Assembly (NCBI RefSeq): GCF_001999945.1
Contig: NZ_CP019650.1
Location: 248,001 to 312,000 of the forward strand
Origin: Microbulbifer agarilyticus
GTDB taxonomy: Bacteria; Pseudomonadota; Gammaproteobacteria; Pseudomonadales; Cellvibrionaceae
Direction: 5' to 3'
Length of the DNA: 64,000 nt
Shown: positions 1 through 10,375 of the stretch, in pieces
How the letters are laid out: the number at the start of each line of letters is the position of its first letter
How positions within the stretch are numbered: position 1 is the first letter of the stretch
Notes under the pieces: model-generated
Database searches by the model: none
Told to the model about the DNA's origin: nothing
Seen by the model: the letters and a program-made list of their open reading frames with translations, nothing else
Position numbers and translations under genes: made by a program

Positions 1-416
1 TCTACTTTGAAGTCATCGGCGAAGCTGCGTAGCAGTGCGTCGCCCGCTTCGCCCACGGTGCGCGCTTCCAGCAGTGCCAGCACCAGTTGGCGGCTGTGCA
101 TAAACAGCTGGTCATTGTCCCGTGCGGCCTGCAGCAGCTGGTCTAGGCGCTGGCGCATTTCGATATTGCGCTCGCGCAGCAGGTTGGTCTGGTGTGTCAT
201 CAGCGACACGGTCTTGCCGGACTCTTTCGGCAGCTGGATGGTCTCCAGCAATTCCATATTCTCGGCAAAAAAGGTGGGGTTCTGGATCAGGTAGCGGGCC
301 ACCTGCCGCGACAGCAGCTTTTTGTTGCGCTGGTTTTCGCTGTCGGCCGCTTCCTGTTTGTCCAGGTTGGCTTCGACTTCGCTATCGAGCAGTGGGGCGT
401 CGCTGTGATCGGTCAT
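1..416 (-). CDS. DUF484 family protein, N-terminal part (runs off the left edge)
   Basis: About 138 N-terminal residues are visible, starting at the ATG at 416 (MTDHSDAPLL...). The reading frame stays open to the window edge, so the gene is cut by the window and not broken. The visible part contains the motif RYLIQNPTFF and a helical segment rich in Arg, Gln and Leu (LLRERNIEMRQRLDQLL), which fits the GAF-like DUF484 family. In pseudomonads this family lies between dapF and xerC, and here it follows dapF by 59 bases in the same direction, so it is probably in the same operon. Its molecular function is unknown to me. Confidence 0.8.
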   Translation of the reverse strand, partial: MTDHSDAPLLDSEVEANLDKQEAADSENQRNKKLLSRQVARYLIQNPTFFAENMELLETIQLPKESGKTVSLMTHQTNLLRERNIEMRQRLDQLLQAARDNDQLFMHSRQLVLALLEARTVGEAGDALLRSFADDFKV

Positions 417-475
417 GTTCGGGTTCGTTATGTTTGCTCGTTGTCGCAGTCACTGCGCCCTAACCGTATGCCGGC

Positions 476-1306
476 TCAGAGAATGATCTGGCCGTGGTAC
501 ACGGATGCAGTAGGTCCGGTCATGGTAACCGGCTCGCCGGGCCCCGGCCAGTGAATCGTCAGGGTGCCGCCGGGCAGGGTGATCTGTACCTCGTCGTCCA
601 CCAGCCCGCGCAGTCGTGCTGACACCATCGCGGCGCAGGCGCCGGTGCCGCACGCGCGGGTCTCGCCGACACCGCGCTCAAACACGCGCAGACGCGCTTT
701 GCCGCGCTCCTCGATCTGCAAAAAGCCTACGTTAACGCGGGCCGGGAAGCGGGGGTGGCTTTCAATGGCAGCCCCGAGGCTGTCGACCGGTGCCTTGGTG
801 ACGTCGTCCACCAGCAGCACCGCGTGCGGGTTGCCCATGGAAACGGCGCCGACGTTATAGGTTTCACCATCGACTTCCAGCGGGTACGACTCTGCCTGAA
901 TATCCGCCTGAAACGGTACGTCGGAGGGCTCCAGCACCGGCGCGCCCATGTCGACGCTCACCTGGTCCTTTTCCTGCACCTTGAGTTCGAGGATGCCCGC
1001 GGCGGTTTCTACCAGGATGTGTTCTTTGCTGGTGAGGCGACGGTCGCGCACGAAACGGGCAAAGCAGCGCGCTCCGTTACCACAGTTTTCCACTTCGCTG
1101 CCGTCGGCGTTGTAAATGCGATAGCGGAAATCCACATCCGGATTGCGCGGAGCTTCCACCAGCAACAGCTGATCGCAGCCGATACCGGTGTGCCGGTCAG
1201 CGATCTGGCGGACTTTTTCCGGCGACAATTTCACCCGCTGGGTGATGCCGTCGACCATGACAAAGTCATTGCCGAGTCCGTGCATTTTGGTGAATTTGAG
1301 CCGCAT
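476..1306 (-). CDS. dapF: Diaminopimelate epimerase
   Basis: Converts LL-diaminopimelate to the meso form, which feeds lysine synthesis and peptidoglycan cross-links. The 276-residue length is usual for the family. Both catalytic cysteines are visible: C75 in ENCGNGARC and C219 in RACGTGACA, the thiol pair that works on opposite faces of the substrate. The start [15 protein letters not shown] is the classic N-terminus. It follows lysA (46-base gap) and precedes the DUF484 gene, giving the order lptM-lysA-dapF-DUF484 known from pseudomonads. Cytoplasmic; intact. Confidence 0.97.
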   Translation of the reverse strand: MRLKFTKMHGLGNDFVMVDGITQRVKLSPEKVRQIADRHTGIGCDQLLLVEAPRNPDVDFRYRIYNADGSEVENCGNGARCFARFVRDRRLTSKEHILVETAAGILELKVQEKDQVSVDMGAPVLEPSDVPFQADIQAESYPLEVDGETYNVGAVSMGNPHAVLLVDDVTKAPVDSLGAAIESHPRFPARVNVGFLQIEERGKARLRVFERGVGETRACGTGACAAMVSARLRGLVDDEVQITLPGGTLTIHWPGPGEPVTMTGPTASVYHGQIIL

Positions 1307-1352
1307 CTACTGTGTTTCCTGTCCGTCTATTCCGTCTGCTCTAGTTGTTCGC

Positions 1353-2612
1353 TTACTGGTCGTCTTTGGCCGGCACGGTGGATTCCCCGCGCACCAGGTC
1401 CGCCAGAGTTTCGCGCGCGCGCACCAGATAGGTCTTGTCGCCGTCTACCAGTACTTCCGCGGCACGGGTACGCGAGTTGTAGTTGGAGCTCATGGTAAAG
1501 CCGTACGCGCCCGCCGACAGCATGGCCAGCAACTGGCCCTCTTCGAGCGCCAGTGGGCGGTGCTTGCCGAGGAAGTCGCCGGTTTCACACACCGGACCAA
1601 CGATATCCCAGCTCTCGGTGTCGCCGTTGGACGGGGTTACCGCAACGATATCCTGCCACGCCTGGTAAAGCGCCGGGCGCAGGTTGTCGTTCATGGCGGC
1701 ATCGACGATAGCAAAATTATGCTCTTCGGTGCGCTTAAGGAACTCCACTTTGGTCAGCAGTGCGCCGCCGTTGGCAGCAATGGAGCGCCCGGGTTCCAGT
1801 ACCAGTTCCAGGTCGCGGCCAGCGAGGCGCTCTTTTACCGCACCGAGGTAATCGCTCACTTGTGGCGGCTCTTCACCACGGTAGCGTACGCCCAGGCCAC
1901 CGCCCAGGTCCAAATGCTTCAGCTTGGTACCGTCTTCGGCGAGCTCATCGATCAGTACCAGCAGGCGGTCGAGGGCGTCGAGGAAGGGAGCAAGCTCGGT
2001 CAGCTGGGAGCCGATATGGCAGTCCACACCCACTGCATTGAGACTTTGTGAATCCGCAATGCGCGCGTAAACCGCGCGTGCGCGCTCGATGGCGATGCCG
2101 AATTTGTTTTCTTTCAGGCCGGTGGAAATGTAGGGGTGGGTATTCGCATCCACGTCCGGGTTCACCCGCAGGGAGACCGGCGCCGTCACGCCCATTTCGG
2201 CGGCGACTGCTTCCAGGCGGTCCAGCTCGGATTCCGACTCGACGTTAAAGCAGTGCACACCGACCGACAGCGCGCGGCGCATTTCGTCGGCGGTCTTGCC
2301 TACTCCGGAGAAAACGACTTTGGCCGGATCGCCGCCGGCCATCAGGACGCGCTCCAGCTCACCGGCAGACACGATGTCAAAACCGGCCCCCAGTTGCGCC
2401 AGTACCGACAGAATACCCAGGTTACTGTTGGCCTTGATGGCGTAGCAGATCAGCCCCGGGTGATCACCCAGTGCATCGGCGTAGGCCTGGTACTGGCGCT
2501 CGTAGTGCGCGCGGCTGTACACATAGGTGGGAGTGCCAAACTGTTCGGCAATCTGCTCGAGGCTGACGCCCTCGGCCCACAGGCTTCCCTGCTGATAGTG
2601 AAAATCGCTCAT
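1353..2612 (-). CDS. lysA: Diaminopimelate decarboxylase
   Basis: PLP enzyme that decarboxylates meso-diaminopimelate to L-lysine. The 419 residues start MSDFHYQQGSLWAEGV. The PLP lysine is K60 in CYAIKANSN, the substrate-side HIGSQLT motif is present, and the C-terminal CETGDFLGK contributes the conserved cysteine used across the dimer. The start codon overlaps the end of lptM by four bases (ATGA-type overlap), which suggests translational coupling. With dapF downstream, the last two steps of the lysine branch are encoded together. Confidence 0.97.
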   Translation of the reverse strand: MSDFHYQQGSLWAEGVSLEQIAEQFGTPTYVYSRAHYERQYQAYADALGDHPGLICYAIKANSNLGILSVLAQLGAGFDIVSAGELERVLMAGGDPAKVVFSGVGKTADEMRRALSVGVHCFNVESESELDRLEAVAAEMGVTAPVSLRVNPDVDANTHPYISTGLKENKFGIAIERARAVYARIADSQSLNAVGVDCHIGSQLTELAPFLDALDRLLVLIDELAEDGTKLKHLDLGGGLGVRYRGEEPPQVSDYLGAVKERLAGRDLELVLEPGRSIAANGGALLTKVEFLKRTEEHNFAIVDAAMNDNLRPALYQAWQDIVAVTPSNGDTESWDIVGPVCETGDFLGKHRPLALEEGQLLAMLSAGAYGFTMSSNYNSRTRAAEVLVDGDKTYLVRARETLADLVRGESTVPAKDDQ

Positions 2613-2878
2613 TTGGATACTGCTTCCGCTTCCGTGTGTTGCTGATGGTTGTCTTGTTCTTGTTGTGCGGAATCGGTTTTGCTCCGCTTCTCCTCACTAC
2701 TGCTCGCGGGCTGCCCGTGACTATGACCGCCGGTGGTCATCCCGGACGCTCTGGGTGCGCCGGTTGCGCCGGGTGCAGCCGGATCTTGCGGCAGGTAGAG
2801 CGGGCCCTTCTGGCCGCAGGCGCCAAGTGTCGCGGAAAGCGCGACGATGGCGGTCAGTGAAATCAGCTGTGTGCGCAT
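2609..2878 (-). CDS. lptM: Small lipoprotein, LptM (YifL) family
   Basis: An 89-residue lipoprotein with a signal peptide and the lipobox LGAC (acylated Cys at residue 21), followed at once by GQKGPLYLPQ, the signature of the YifL/LptM family. In E. coli LptM helps disulfide maturation of the LPS translocon LptDE; transfer of that role here is by homology. The remainder is hydrophilic, Ser/Glu/Gln-rich and probably disordered. The gene overlaps lysA by four bases and is divergent from cyaY, an arrangement common in gammaproteobacteria. Confidence 0.85.
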   Translation of the reverse strand: MRTQLISLTAIVALSATLGACGQKGPLYLPQDPAAPGATGAPRASGMTTGGHSHGQPASSSEEKRSKTDSAQQEQDNHQQHTEAEAVSK

Positions 2879-2980
2879 TGGGTATACCTGCCGCCGTGAC
2901 GCGGGACGAGAAGACCAGAAAAGCCTGCTAGTATAGCGACCCTCGCTCTAATGCAACACAGTAACAAAAGTAACCGAATT

Positions 2981-3313
2981 ATGACCCAGGCCGCCTCCCA
3001 AGCCAGCTACAACGCCGCCATCGAAGAAACCCTGATTGCGATCGAAGATGCGCTGGATAACTGCGATGTGGATATGGATTACGAGCGCGCGGATGCGGTG
3101 CTCACCATTGTGCTCGAAGACAACGGCACCCAGGTGATTCTGTCGCGCCAGAGTGCGGTGCAGGAGTTGTGGGTGGCGGCGCGCTCCGGTGGCTACCACC
3201 TGAGTTTCGAAAATCCCGGCTGGAAGTGCACCACCACCGGTGAAGACCTGCCGGCCTTGCTGGACCGGGTATTGACCGAGCAGCAGGGGAGTGCGGTCGC
3301 CCTCGGCCTTTGA
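2981..3313 (+). CDS. cyaY: Iron donor / frataxin-like protein CyaY
   Basis: Bacterial frataxin homologue that binds ferrous iron and modulates iron-sulfur cluster assembly by IscS. The 110 residues show the acidic first helix (IEDALDNCDVDMDYERAD), then the beta sheet with VILSRQSAVQELWVAARSGG and W-rich YHLSF...GWKC. I chose the ATG at 2981 (MTQAASQAS) because family members begin just before the acidic helix; an in-frame ATG at 2951 would add ten residues, and neither has a strong ribosome binding site. Divergent from lptM, convergent with the phosphodiesterase gene. Confidence 0.9.
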   Translation: MTQAASQASYNAAIEETLIAIEDALDNCDVDMDYERADAVLTIVLEDNGTQVILSRQSAVQELWVAARSGGYHLSFENPGWKCTTTGEDLPALLDRVLTEQQGSAVALGL

Positions 3314-3341
3314 AGGGCGACACTCTATTTTTAGTGCTGTT

Positions 3342-4325
3342 TCAGTGTTGTGAAGTGAACTTGGTTTTCGCGTAAGGCCCGATTACCTCAATCTTCTCGA
3401 CCCACAGCGCACCGCGATAATCCGCGGACAGAAAGTCCAGTTCCTGCGGTTTATAGATTCCATGCATGGCGCGCCCGCGTCCGGCAAAGTCTAATGCCAT
3501 CACCAGCGCGCCGGCGTCGTCCATACGCTGCATAAAGCGGTTCGGCCAACCCCACAGTGCCCACTCCCAGGTATTCGGAACCACGATGGCACCGTTGCGG
3601 CAGGCCGCGGGAATATGCCCGCTCCAGCCGAGCAGTAAATAGCGGTAGCTGCAGGTCTGCACACTCTCGCGACTAAATCCCCAGGCGTCGGGCCGCAGTG
3701 CGCGCACTTTTTGCATCACCCTTTCACTACCGTAAACCAGCAGCGGGCCTTTGGGTGGTAACTGGCGTTCGCGCAAATACTTGTCCAGCAATATGACTTC
3801 CTGCGGCTGGTTGCTTTTGATGTTCACCAGAAACCGCTTGTCAGGAAATGTGCGATAGACCTCTTCGAGTGTTGGTATCAGGCCCACCCCCTTGCCGCGA
3901 AACGGAAATGTTTTGCCACCGTCGGCGGTGTAGCCGTAGCCAATATCCAGCGTTTTCAGGTAGCTCATCGGGTAGTCGCGGGTAGTCCCTTTGCCTTCGG
4001 TGCGGCAATCGATGGTCCAGTCGTGGAACACCGCGAACTCACCATCGGTGGTGGGGTGTACATCGATCTCGACAATATTCGCACCGGCTTCGAACGCCGC
4101 GCGCATGGAGCGGATGGTGTTTTCCAGGTAATCATGCTCGGGTTCAAACACCCGAATCGCGGTGCAATCGTCGCGGCCCAAATTTTCCTTGCTGTAGGTT
4201 TGGTAGACGCCGCGGTGGGAAATCAGTGTGGGATCTCTCGGTGGCGCCTGCGCGAGCCAGGAGGCATTGGTCAGGTAAATGGCGATGGCAAATGCGGCCA
4301 CGCCAAGCAACAGGATTTTGCGCAT
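3342..4325 (-). CDS. Secreted glycerophosphodiester phosphodiesterase family protein
   Basis: A 327-residue protein with an N-terminal hydrophobic segment (residues 4-20), probably a signal peptide or anchor, so it acts outside the cytoplasm. The GDPD TIM-barrel signature is visible: SHRG near residue 37, then NIVEIDVHPT with the metal ligands, and FHDWTIDC with the catalytic His-Asp. The predicted reaction is hydrolysis of glycerophosphodiesters to an alcohol and glycerol-3-phosphate. Some members are sphingomyelinase-like, so the substrate is open. It stands alone between cyaY and argH. Confidence 0.8.
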   Translation of the reverse strand: MRKILLLGVAAFAIAIYLTNASWLAQAPPRDPTLISHRGVYQTYSKENLGRDDCTAIRVFEPEHDYLENTIRSMRAAFEAGANIVEIDVHPTTDGEFAVFHDWTIDCRTEGKGTTRDYPMSYLKTLDIGYGYTADGGKTFPFRGKGVGLIPTLEEVYRTFPDKRFLVNIKSNQPQEVILLDKYLRERQLPPKGPLLVYGSERVMQKVRALRPDAWGFSRESVQTCSYRYLLLGWSGHIPAACRNGAIVVPNTWEWALWGWPNRFMQRMDDAGALVMALDFAGRGRAMHGIYKPQELDFLSADYRGALWVEKIEVIGPYAKTKFTSQH

Positions 4326-4446
4326 AGAAGGACTCTCCTTGTTATTGGAGAGAGTCTAGCTGGTCACGGAAATTGCAAAGTGGCGCAGGGAGGGATGAAT
4401 TGTGGCAAATGATGGCAGCGGGCCGGGCGGCCCACTGCCAGGCGGG

Positions 4447-5859
4447 TTAGCGCGTTGCGATCAGTGCGCGGGCGCGTTCACAGGCCGCGCGCACCTGATT
4501 CGGCGCGGTACCGCCGATATGATCGCGGGCGGCGACGGAGCCTTCCAGAGTCAGCACGTCGAATACGTCGTCGCCAATCACATCGGAGAACTTCTGCAGT
4601 TCGGCGAGGCTGAGATCGGCGAGGTCGCAGTCTTTGTCGATGGCGAAAGCTACGGACTGGCCGACAATTTCGTGGGCATCGCGGAAGGCCACGCCTTTGC
4701 GCACCAGGTAATCGGCGAGGTCGGTGGCGGTGGAGAAGCCCTTGCCGGCTGCGGCCAGCATGTTTTGTTTCTTCGGTTTCAGCGCCGGCGCCATATCGGC
4801 AAAAGCACGCAGGCAGTCGAGCGCGGTGTCGGCAGCGTCGAACAGCGGCTCTTTGTCTTCCTGGTTGTCCTTGTTGTAGGCCAGCGGCTGGCTTTTCATC
4901 AGGGTCAGCAGGGCAATCAGGTGACCGTTTACACGGCCGGTCTTGCCGCGCACCAGCTCCGGCACATCCGGGTTTTTCTTCTGCGGCATGATCGAGGAGC
5001 CGGTGCAGAAACGGTCCGGGAGGTCGATAAAGTCGAACTGGCTGGAAGTCCACAGTACCAGCTCTTCACTGGCGCGGGACAGGTGGGTCAGCAGCAGCGC
5101 AGAGAAGGCGCAGAATTCGATGGCGAAATCGCGGTCGCTCACGGAATCCAGCGAATTTTCGGTGGGTGCATCAAAGCCCAGCAGCTCGGCGGTGCGCGCG
5201 CGGTTAATCGGGTAGCTGGTACCGGCGAGCGCGGCTGCACCCAGCGGTGAGCGGTTCACGCGCTTGCGGCAGTCCATCAGGCGCTCGAAGTCGCGAGTCA
5301 GCATTTCGTTCCAGGCCAGCAGGTGGTGGCCAAAGGTTACCGGCTGTGCGGACTGCAAGTGGGTGAAGCCCGGCATAATGGTGTCGGCTTCCTGCTCGGC
5401 CAGGTTCACCAGGCCGGTCTGCAGTCGGGTCAGTTCGGCGGCGATCTGGTCGATACGGTTGCGCAGCCACAGGCGGATATCGGTGGCCACCTGGTCGTTG
5501 CGCGAGCGGCCGGTGTGCAGCTTCTTGCCGGTGGCACCGATGCGGTCGGTCAGGCGGGCTTCGATGTTCATGTGCACATCTTCCAGCTCCACCGACCAGG
5601 GGAAGTCACCGGATTCGATCTCCTCGGCGATATCCTTGAGGCCGCCGGCGATCTGCTGGAATTCATCGGCGGTGAGTACACCTACTTCCGACAGCATCTG
5701 CGCATGCGCCAGAGAGCCCTGAATGTCTTCCAGAGCCATACGCTGATCGAACATGACCGAGGCAGTGAAGCGCTCCACGAAAGCATCGGTGGCTTCACTG
5801 AAGCGGCCGCCCCAGAGCTTGGCTGCGGGATTGTTGGTGGATGCGTTGTCGTTACTCAT
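4447..5859 (-). CDS. argH: Argininosuccinate lyase
   Basis: Last step of arginine synthesis: argininosuccinate to arginine plus fumarate. The 470 residues carry the superfamily signature [11 protein letters not shown], the active-site region [12 protein letters not shown], and the N-terminal [15 protein letters not shown]. In Pseudomonas argH lies beside algZ-algR and hemC. Here it is divergent from algZ, but hemC lies about 40 kb away. Intact; the start has a clear context at 5859. Confidence 0.97.
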   Translation of the reverse strand: MSNDNASTNNPAAKLWGGRFSEATDAFVERFTASVMFDQRMALEDIQGSLAHAQMLSEVGVLTADEFQQIAGGLKDIAEEIESGDFPWSVELEDVHMNIEARLTDRIGATGKKLHTGRSRNDQVATDIRLWLRNRIDQIAAELTRLQTGLVNLAEQEADTIMPGFTHLQSAQPVTFGHHLLAWNEMLTRDFERLMDCRKRVNRSPLGAAALAGTSYPINRARTAELLGFDAPTENSLDSVSDRDFAIEFCAFSALLLTHLSRASEELVLWTSSQFDFIDLPDRFCTGSSIMPQKKNPDVPELVRGKTGRVNGHLIALLTLMKSQPLAYNKDNQEDKEPLFDAADTALDCLRAFADMAPALKPKKQNMLAAAGKGFSTATDLADYLVRKGVAFRDAHEIVGQSVAFAIDKDCDLADLSLAELQKFSDVIGDDVFDVLTLEGSVAARDHIGGTAPNQVRAACERARALIATR

Positions 5860-5957
5860 GCTGCCTCTGGTCGAATGTGCGTTGGTGTATGGAAGTCGAT
5901 CCGGGATGGCGGTATCTTCACCACTATAGAGCGAGTCCAGAATAAAGATAACGTGGT

Positions 5958-7229
5958 ATGAAATCTTCCCGGCCCGCGCAAGCGGCGGGCATTATAGCGC
6001 AGCAAATTCGTAAAATTGCCCCCAAAGGCAAAGATTCTGCGTGTCTGGATCCTGGCAATTCGGATGCTCCCCAATATCCTCATTTCCTCCCCGACCTGTG
6101 CAGTGTGACCGGTGTAACTGCTCTGGTTCTGATGGGCGAGCTGTTGGCTTTGGTGCTGGTGCTCGCCACCGATGGTGTCCACCCGTTTAACTGGCAGCGC
6201 CTGGGGCTGGTGTCGCTTACGGTGCAGTGGGTGATCCTGCCTGCCGCCGCCATTCTGTGCCGCCTGCGTCCGTTCCTGGCACAACTTACTCACAAGCTCG
6301 CCGCTGCGCTCAGTTACTGCGCGGTGCTTGCGGTGCTGTTGCTGGTGCTGCTTGGCCAGCACTGGTGGGCGGCGGACATGGCGAGTACCTCTATCGATTG
6401 GCTGTCGCTACTGGCGAATTTCCTGGTGGGCGCTATCTGCGCGGGAGTGGTGTTGCGCTACGCCTATGTGCAACAGCAGTTGCACAACCAGCAGCAGGCC
6501 GAACTCGGCGCGCGTATCGAGGCGTTGCAGTCGCGCATTCGCCCGCACTTCCTGTTTAACAGTATGAACAGCCTCGCCAGCCTGATTGCGGTGGACGCAG
6601 AGCGTGCAGAAAAGCTGGTGGAGGATTTGTCCGCGCTGTTTCGCGCATCACTGGCGGACTCGAAAATGGTACCGCTGGAGCAGGAAATTGCGCTGGCAAA
6701 ACGCTATCTGGAAATTGAGTCCCTGCGCCTCGGGGATCGCCTGCAACAGGAGTGGCAGGTCGATGTTGTGAGTGATGGCCTACAGGTGCCGTCGATGTTG
6801 TTGCAGCCGTTACTGGAGAACGCTGTGCTGCACGGTGTAGCGCGCTTGCGCGGTGGCGGTGCGATAAAAATCTCTGTGTGCGAGCAGCAAGGTGCTCGTC
6901 AAAATGTCATTGGCAGTGAGGTACGCGAACTGCTATTGTCGATTCATAATCCAGTTGCAGAAGCTAACACTGAGAGTGCACGCAACCGCAATGCCCATCT
7001 TGATCCACACGATGGCAACGGTATGGCGATGGAAAATATTCGCCAGCGTCTCAGCGCGTTTTACGGCAATCGCTTCCGCTTTAGCGCGGAGCAGAAAGGT
7101 GGCGTCTACCAAGTAGAACTACACCTGCCGATGAACGCGGAAGTGGAAACCAGATCAACTCAGCCAGTGCATGCACCGGCCCGGAGCGAGCGACCTCAAG
7201 CTAGCGCTCGAGACGAGGTGGCGTTGTGA
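5958..7229 (+). CDS. algZ: LytS/AlgZ-type sensor histidine kinase
   Basis: A 423-residue membrane sensor with four hydrophobic segments (about residues 48-72, 80-100, 110-135 and 145-170). A PF06580 kinase domain follows, with phospho-acceptor H197 in [14 protein letters not shown] and an N-box [13 protein letters not shown]. Family knowledge: AlgZ/FimS controls type IV pili and alginate through AlgR. The stop overlaps the algR start (GTGA), so the two are translated together. The catalytic domain carries an unusual-looking insertion ([26 protein letters not shown]). Divergent from argH. Confidence 0.88.
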   Translation: MKSSRPAQAAGIIAQQIRKIAPKGKDSACLDPGNSDAPQYPHFLPDLCSVTGVTALVLMGELLALVLVLATDGVHPFNWQRLGLVSLTVQWVILPAAAILCRLRPFLAQLTHKLAAALSYCAVLAVLLLVLLGQHWWAADMASTSIDWLSLLANFLVGAICAGVVLRYAYVQQQLHNQQQAELGARIEALQSRIRPHFLFNSMNSLASLIAVDAERAEKLVEDLSALFRASLADSKMVPLEQEIALAKRYLEIESLRLGDRLQQEWQVDVVSDGLQVPSMLLQPLLENAVLHGVARLRGGGAIKISVCEQQGARQNVIGSEVRELLLSIHNPVAEANTESARNRNAHLDPHDGNGMAMENIRQRLSAFYGNRFRFSAEQKGGVYQVELHLPMNAEVETRSTQPVHAPARSERPQASARDEVAL

Positions 7230-7984
7230 ATGTCGCCGAACGCCCTCTGGGAGTGCTGATCGTCGATGACGAGCCACTGGCGCGGGCCAGACTGGCCCGA
7301 CAGTTGCAGAGTATTGATGGTTGCCAACTGCTGGGAGAAGCTGCCGATGGGGAAAGCGCGTTACAACAGCTGGATTCACTCGACCCGGACCTGCTGTTAC
7401 TGGATATCGAAATGCCCGGAGAAAACGGGCTTCAACTCGCCAACCAAATCTCCAACCGTCCCAATCCACCCGCGATCATATTCTGCACCGCCCACGACGA
7501 ATTTGCGCTCCCTGCCTTTGCGGTTGCTGCATCGGGTTACCTGCTCAAGCCCGTCAATGTGGAGCAACTTGCACAGGCGATTGCCCAGGCGCGAAGACTG
7601 AGCAAGCCGCAACTGCTGGAGCGCACCGCGGAACCCGCGCAAGCAACGGGTGGCCGTCGCCAGATCAAGGCGGTGAGTCGCCGCGGTGTACAGCTGCTCA
7701 ATATCGAAGACATCCGCTGTTTTGTCGCGGAAGATAAATACGTGATTGCCCACCACAGTGCCGGCGAGACATTGCTGGATGAATCGCTAAAGGAACTGGA
7801 AGCGGAATTTGGCCAGCGCTTTGTGCGGGTACACCGCAATACCATTGTCGCCAAGATGCATATCACTGGTCTGCACAAAGAGGGCGACGGCTACCGGGTA
7901 ACCCTGACGGGCTGTGCCCACCGCCCGGTAGTTTCGCGCCGCTTGCTCGCCAGTATCAAGGCGCTGCTTACGGAAATGGCCTGA
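7226..7984 (+). CDS. algR: LytTR-type response regulator AlgR
   Basis: A 252-residue regulator with a GTG start overlapping the algZ stop. The receiver domain holds the acidic pair VDDE and phospho-acceptor D60 in LLLDIEMPG. The C-terminal half (about residues 145-250) is a LytTR DNA-binding domain, seen in FVAEDKYVIAHH and FVRVHRNTIVAKMHI. In pseudomonads AlgR activates the fimU-pilVWXY1 pilin genes and alginate genes. The other twitching loci in this window (pilTU, pilGHIJ-chpAC) fit a pilus role here, but that is inference. Confidence 0.9.
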   Translation: MNVAERPLGVLIVDDEPLARARLARQLQSIDGCQLLGEAADGESALQQLDSLDPDLLLLDIEMPGENGLQLANQISNRPNPPAIIFCTAHDEFALPAFAVAASGYLLKPVNVEQLAQAIAQARRLSKPQLLERTAEPAQATGGRRQIKAVSRRGVQLLNIEDIRCFVAEDKYVIAHHSAGETLLDESLKELEAEFGQRFVRVHRNTIVAKMHITGLHKEGDGYRVTLTGCAHRPVVSRRLLASIKALLTEMA

Positions 7985-8021
7985 ATCTGAGATGGTTTGA
8001 ATGTGAGATGTCTGGAAAGGC

Positions 8022-9710
8022 TTAGCGCCTGCCGGCAATCCAGGTCTCCAGTACCCGAATATCCCGCCAGTTTTGCGCCGGCGTCTGCAGTGGATTTTTA
8101 TCCACAATCGCCAGGTCCGCATACTTACCGACTTCCAGCGAACCGATCTCTCGTTCCATCCCCAGTTGCCAAGCGCCGTTGATGGTCATGGACTGCAATG
8201 CCTGTAGCGGGGTAATTGCTTCATGGCTACCAATTGGGGTGCCGGCGCGGGACATGCGGGTGATGGCAGTCTGCATCAGGCTAAACGGTTCGGCCGGGAA
8301 CATCGGGCTGTCCGCGTGCAGGGTTGGGTACATGCCGAAATCAAACGCGGTTTTTACCGGCAGAATTTGTTCGGTGCGCGCGGGGCCCAGCAAACTCTCT
8401 TTTAACGCATCGCCGTAATAGTAGAGATGGTTGATATGGAAGCTGGGGGTGATTCCCAGCTTGGCCATTGGTGCGAGCGTTGCGCGGTCGACTAAAAGAC
8501 CGTGCTCCAGCCGGTGGCGTCTGCCAATAAATGCTGCGCGTTCGCGCGCGTCCAGCGCGTCGAATTCCCGCTGCAGCAGTTGGACAAATTCTTGCGCGGC
8601 GCGGTCGCCCTGCACATGGGTGGCGGTTTGCCAGCCGCGGGCATTTTTATCGCGCAGCTGTGTGCGGAAGGACTCTTCGGTAATCACCGCCTCACCGTGA
8701 CTGCCGTGGCCAATGCCTAACTGCTCGCTCAGCGCGCTATTGCGATAGGGCTGCTCCACCATCATGGTGCCGCTGTAGGGTGAGCCGTCGTACCAGAATT
8801 TGGCGCCGAGTACGCGGAAGAAATCGCTGTCGAAATCCGGTTTTCCGTCCAGCTTGGACAGGTTCTCACCGCGATAGTAAAAGAACTGGCGAATACGCGG
8901 CGCGAAGTTTTCGCTGGCGGCCCAGCGTGCCAACCATGCCGGAACATTGAAGCCGAGGGAAGCCACGCTGGTGAAACCCGCAGCCCGCAGGTCATCCAGG
9001 CGCGCCTGGTATGCCGCCGCGACTCTGAGTGGTTTTTTGTGCACTGCGGTAAACGGCTCCATGGCTTCCTTTTCCACCAGCATGCCATTCAAGCGCCCGT
9101 CTTCGTCCCGCCCGAAATAGGAGCCTTCACCGGGCGGCGGTGTGCTTTCATCGATTCCGGCGGCGGTCAGCGCGGCAGAATTTACCCAGGCGGTGTGCAG
9201 GTTTGCCGCGAGAATAAATACCGGGTTGTGGGGTGCCAGCGCGTCCAGCTGTGCGCGGTCGGGTGTTTGCAGGTCCGCAAGCAGAATCGGATCCAGCCCC
9301 ATGGCATAGACCCACTCGCCGCGCGGAGTGTTGGCGACCTCATTCTCGAGAGCTTGCCAGGCTTCTGCTGCCGAGGCATGGGTAAAGCCGCTCATGTCGA
9401 GAAAGTTGCGGAACACGGCGCTGATGGCGGGGTGCTCGTGGGCGGCAACAAAGCCGGGAAGTAGTGTTTTGCCTGCGAGGTCGACGGTTTCGGTATCGGT
9501 GCTGGCCAGCGCCTGGATTTCTTGGGTGCTGCCGACAGCGAGGATTCGGCCTTCGCTGACCGCAATTGCCTCGGCGATGGTGTTGTTCTCGTCCAGCGTG
9601 ATCACGGTGCCGTTGACGAAAATGCGGTCGGCTTTATCGGAACTTGAACAGGCACAAATCAATGCGCCGAACATAATAAGCAGAAAGCGTAGAAGATTCG
9701 TGTAGTGCAT
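8022..9710 (-). CDS. Lipoprotein amidohydrolase (YtcJ/NfdA-like)
   Basis: A 562-residue protein with a lipobox LICAC (Cys21), so it is probably an outer-membrane or periplasmic lipoprotein. The metal-dependent hydrolase fold is shown by VNGTVITLDEN at the N-terminus, the HxH ligand pair in GFVAAHEHPA, RHRLEHG, and HADSPMF toward the C-terminus, ending in GKYADLAIVDKNPL. YtcJ-type enzymes hydrolyse amides such as N-substituted formamides; the real substrate is unknown. It is convergent with algR and is followed downstream by no co-directional gene within the gap. Confidence 0.8.
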   Translation of the reverse strand: MHYTNLLRFLLIMFGALICACSSSDKADRIFVNGTVITLDENNTIAEAIAVSEGRILAVGSTQEIQALASTDTETVDLAGKTLLPGFVAAHEHPAISAVFRNFLDMSGFTHASAAEAWQALENEVANTPRGEWVYAMGLDPILLADLQTPDRAQLDALAPHNPVFILAANLHTAWVNSAALTAAGIDESTPPPGEGSYFGRDEDGRLNGMLVEKEAMEPFTAVHKKPLRVAAAYQARLDDLRAAGFTSVASLGFNVPAWLARWAASENFAPRIRQFFYYRGENLSKLDGKPDFDSDFFRVLGAKFWYDGSPYSGTMMVEQPYRNSALSEQLGIGHGSHGEAVITEESFRTQLRDKNARGWQTATHVQGDRAAQEFVQLLQREFDALDARERAAFIGRRHRLEHGLLVDRATLAPMAKLGITPSFHINHLYYYGDALKESLLGPARTEQILPVKTAFDFGMYPTLHADSPMFPAEPFSLMQTAITRMSRAGTPIGSHEAITPLQALQSMTINGAWQLGMEREIGSLEVGKYADLAIVDKNPLQTPAQNWRDIRVLETWIAGRR

Positions 9711-9742
9711 TTTTATTCTTATTGTTACTGCTGTCGTTTAAC

Positions 9743-10360
9743 TCAGTTACCGCGTGCGGCCATCCAGATGCCACTGCCGATTAATGTGGCGCCACCGATA
9801 TAATTAAATAGCCGGCTTTCAGCGCGGTTTTTCAATATCGCCTGTGCGCGCACCGTGGCCCACGCGTAGGTCAACATAACACCGCCTACCGCCAGGGTAA
9901 CAACGACGAAAATGATAATGGTGTCTATCACGGTAATTTCCTTGATGGGCAGGAACGCGGGGAAAAAACTCAGGTAAAACAGGATCGCCTTGGGGTTACC
10001 CAGCGTCGTCGTCAGGCCCAGCAACCAGCTGGAGGCGAGCGAACTTTGCTTTGGCGTTGCGTTTACTTCCGCCGTGCCGCGTGCGCGCAACAGGCTGAGG
10101 CCAAGCCAGATCAGATACGCAGCGCCTACATATTTCAGGATCACAAAGGCATTGCCCATCACATCAGCAATATAGGCAAGGCCGGACAGGCACAGGGCGA
10201 TAAAGACATAATCGCCGAATACAATACCAATTGTGGTGACCAAGCCATGCAGCATGCCGCCACTGGCCGAACGCGCCATTACCGCAAAGGTACCCGGACC
10301 GGGAATCGCCGCCAGCACGATCATGGCGCCGAACAGGGCGAGGGTGTTAACGAATGTCAT
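9743..10360 (-). CDS. LysE/RhtB family amino-acid exporter
   Basis: A 205-residue inner-membrane protein with six hydrophobic segments. The family signature IPGPGTFAVMARS sits at residues 19-31 and GNPKAILFYLSFFPAF in the middle. LysE/RhtB proteins export amino acids or homoserine derivatives by proton antiport. It lies directly after the SDR gene (15-base gap) in the same direction, so the two are probably co-transcribed. The exported substrate cannot be told from sequence. Confidence 0.85.
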   Translation of the reverse strand: MTFVNTLALFGAMIVLAAIPGPGTFAVMARSASGGMLHGLVTTIGIVFGDYVFIALCLSGLAYIADVMGNAFVILKYVGAAYLIWLGLSLLRARGTAEVNATPKQSSLASSWLLGLTTTLGNPKAILFYLSFFPAFLPIKEITVIDTIIIFVVVTLAVGGVMLTYAWATVRAQAILKNRAESRLFNYIGGATLIGSGIWMAARGN

Positions 10361-10375
10361 AAATACTGTTCCTGT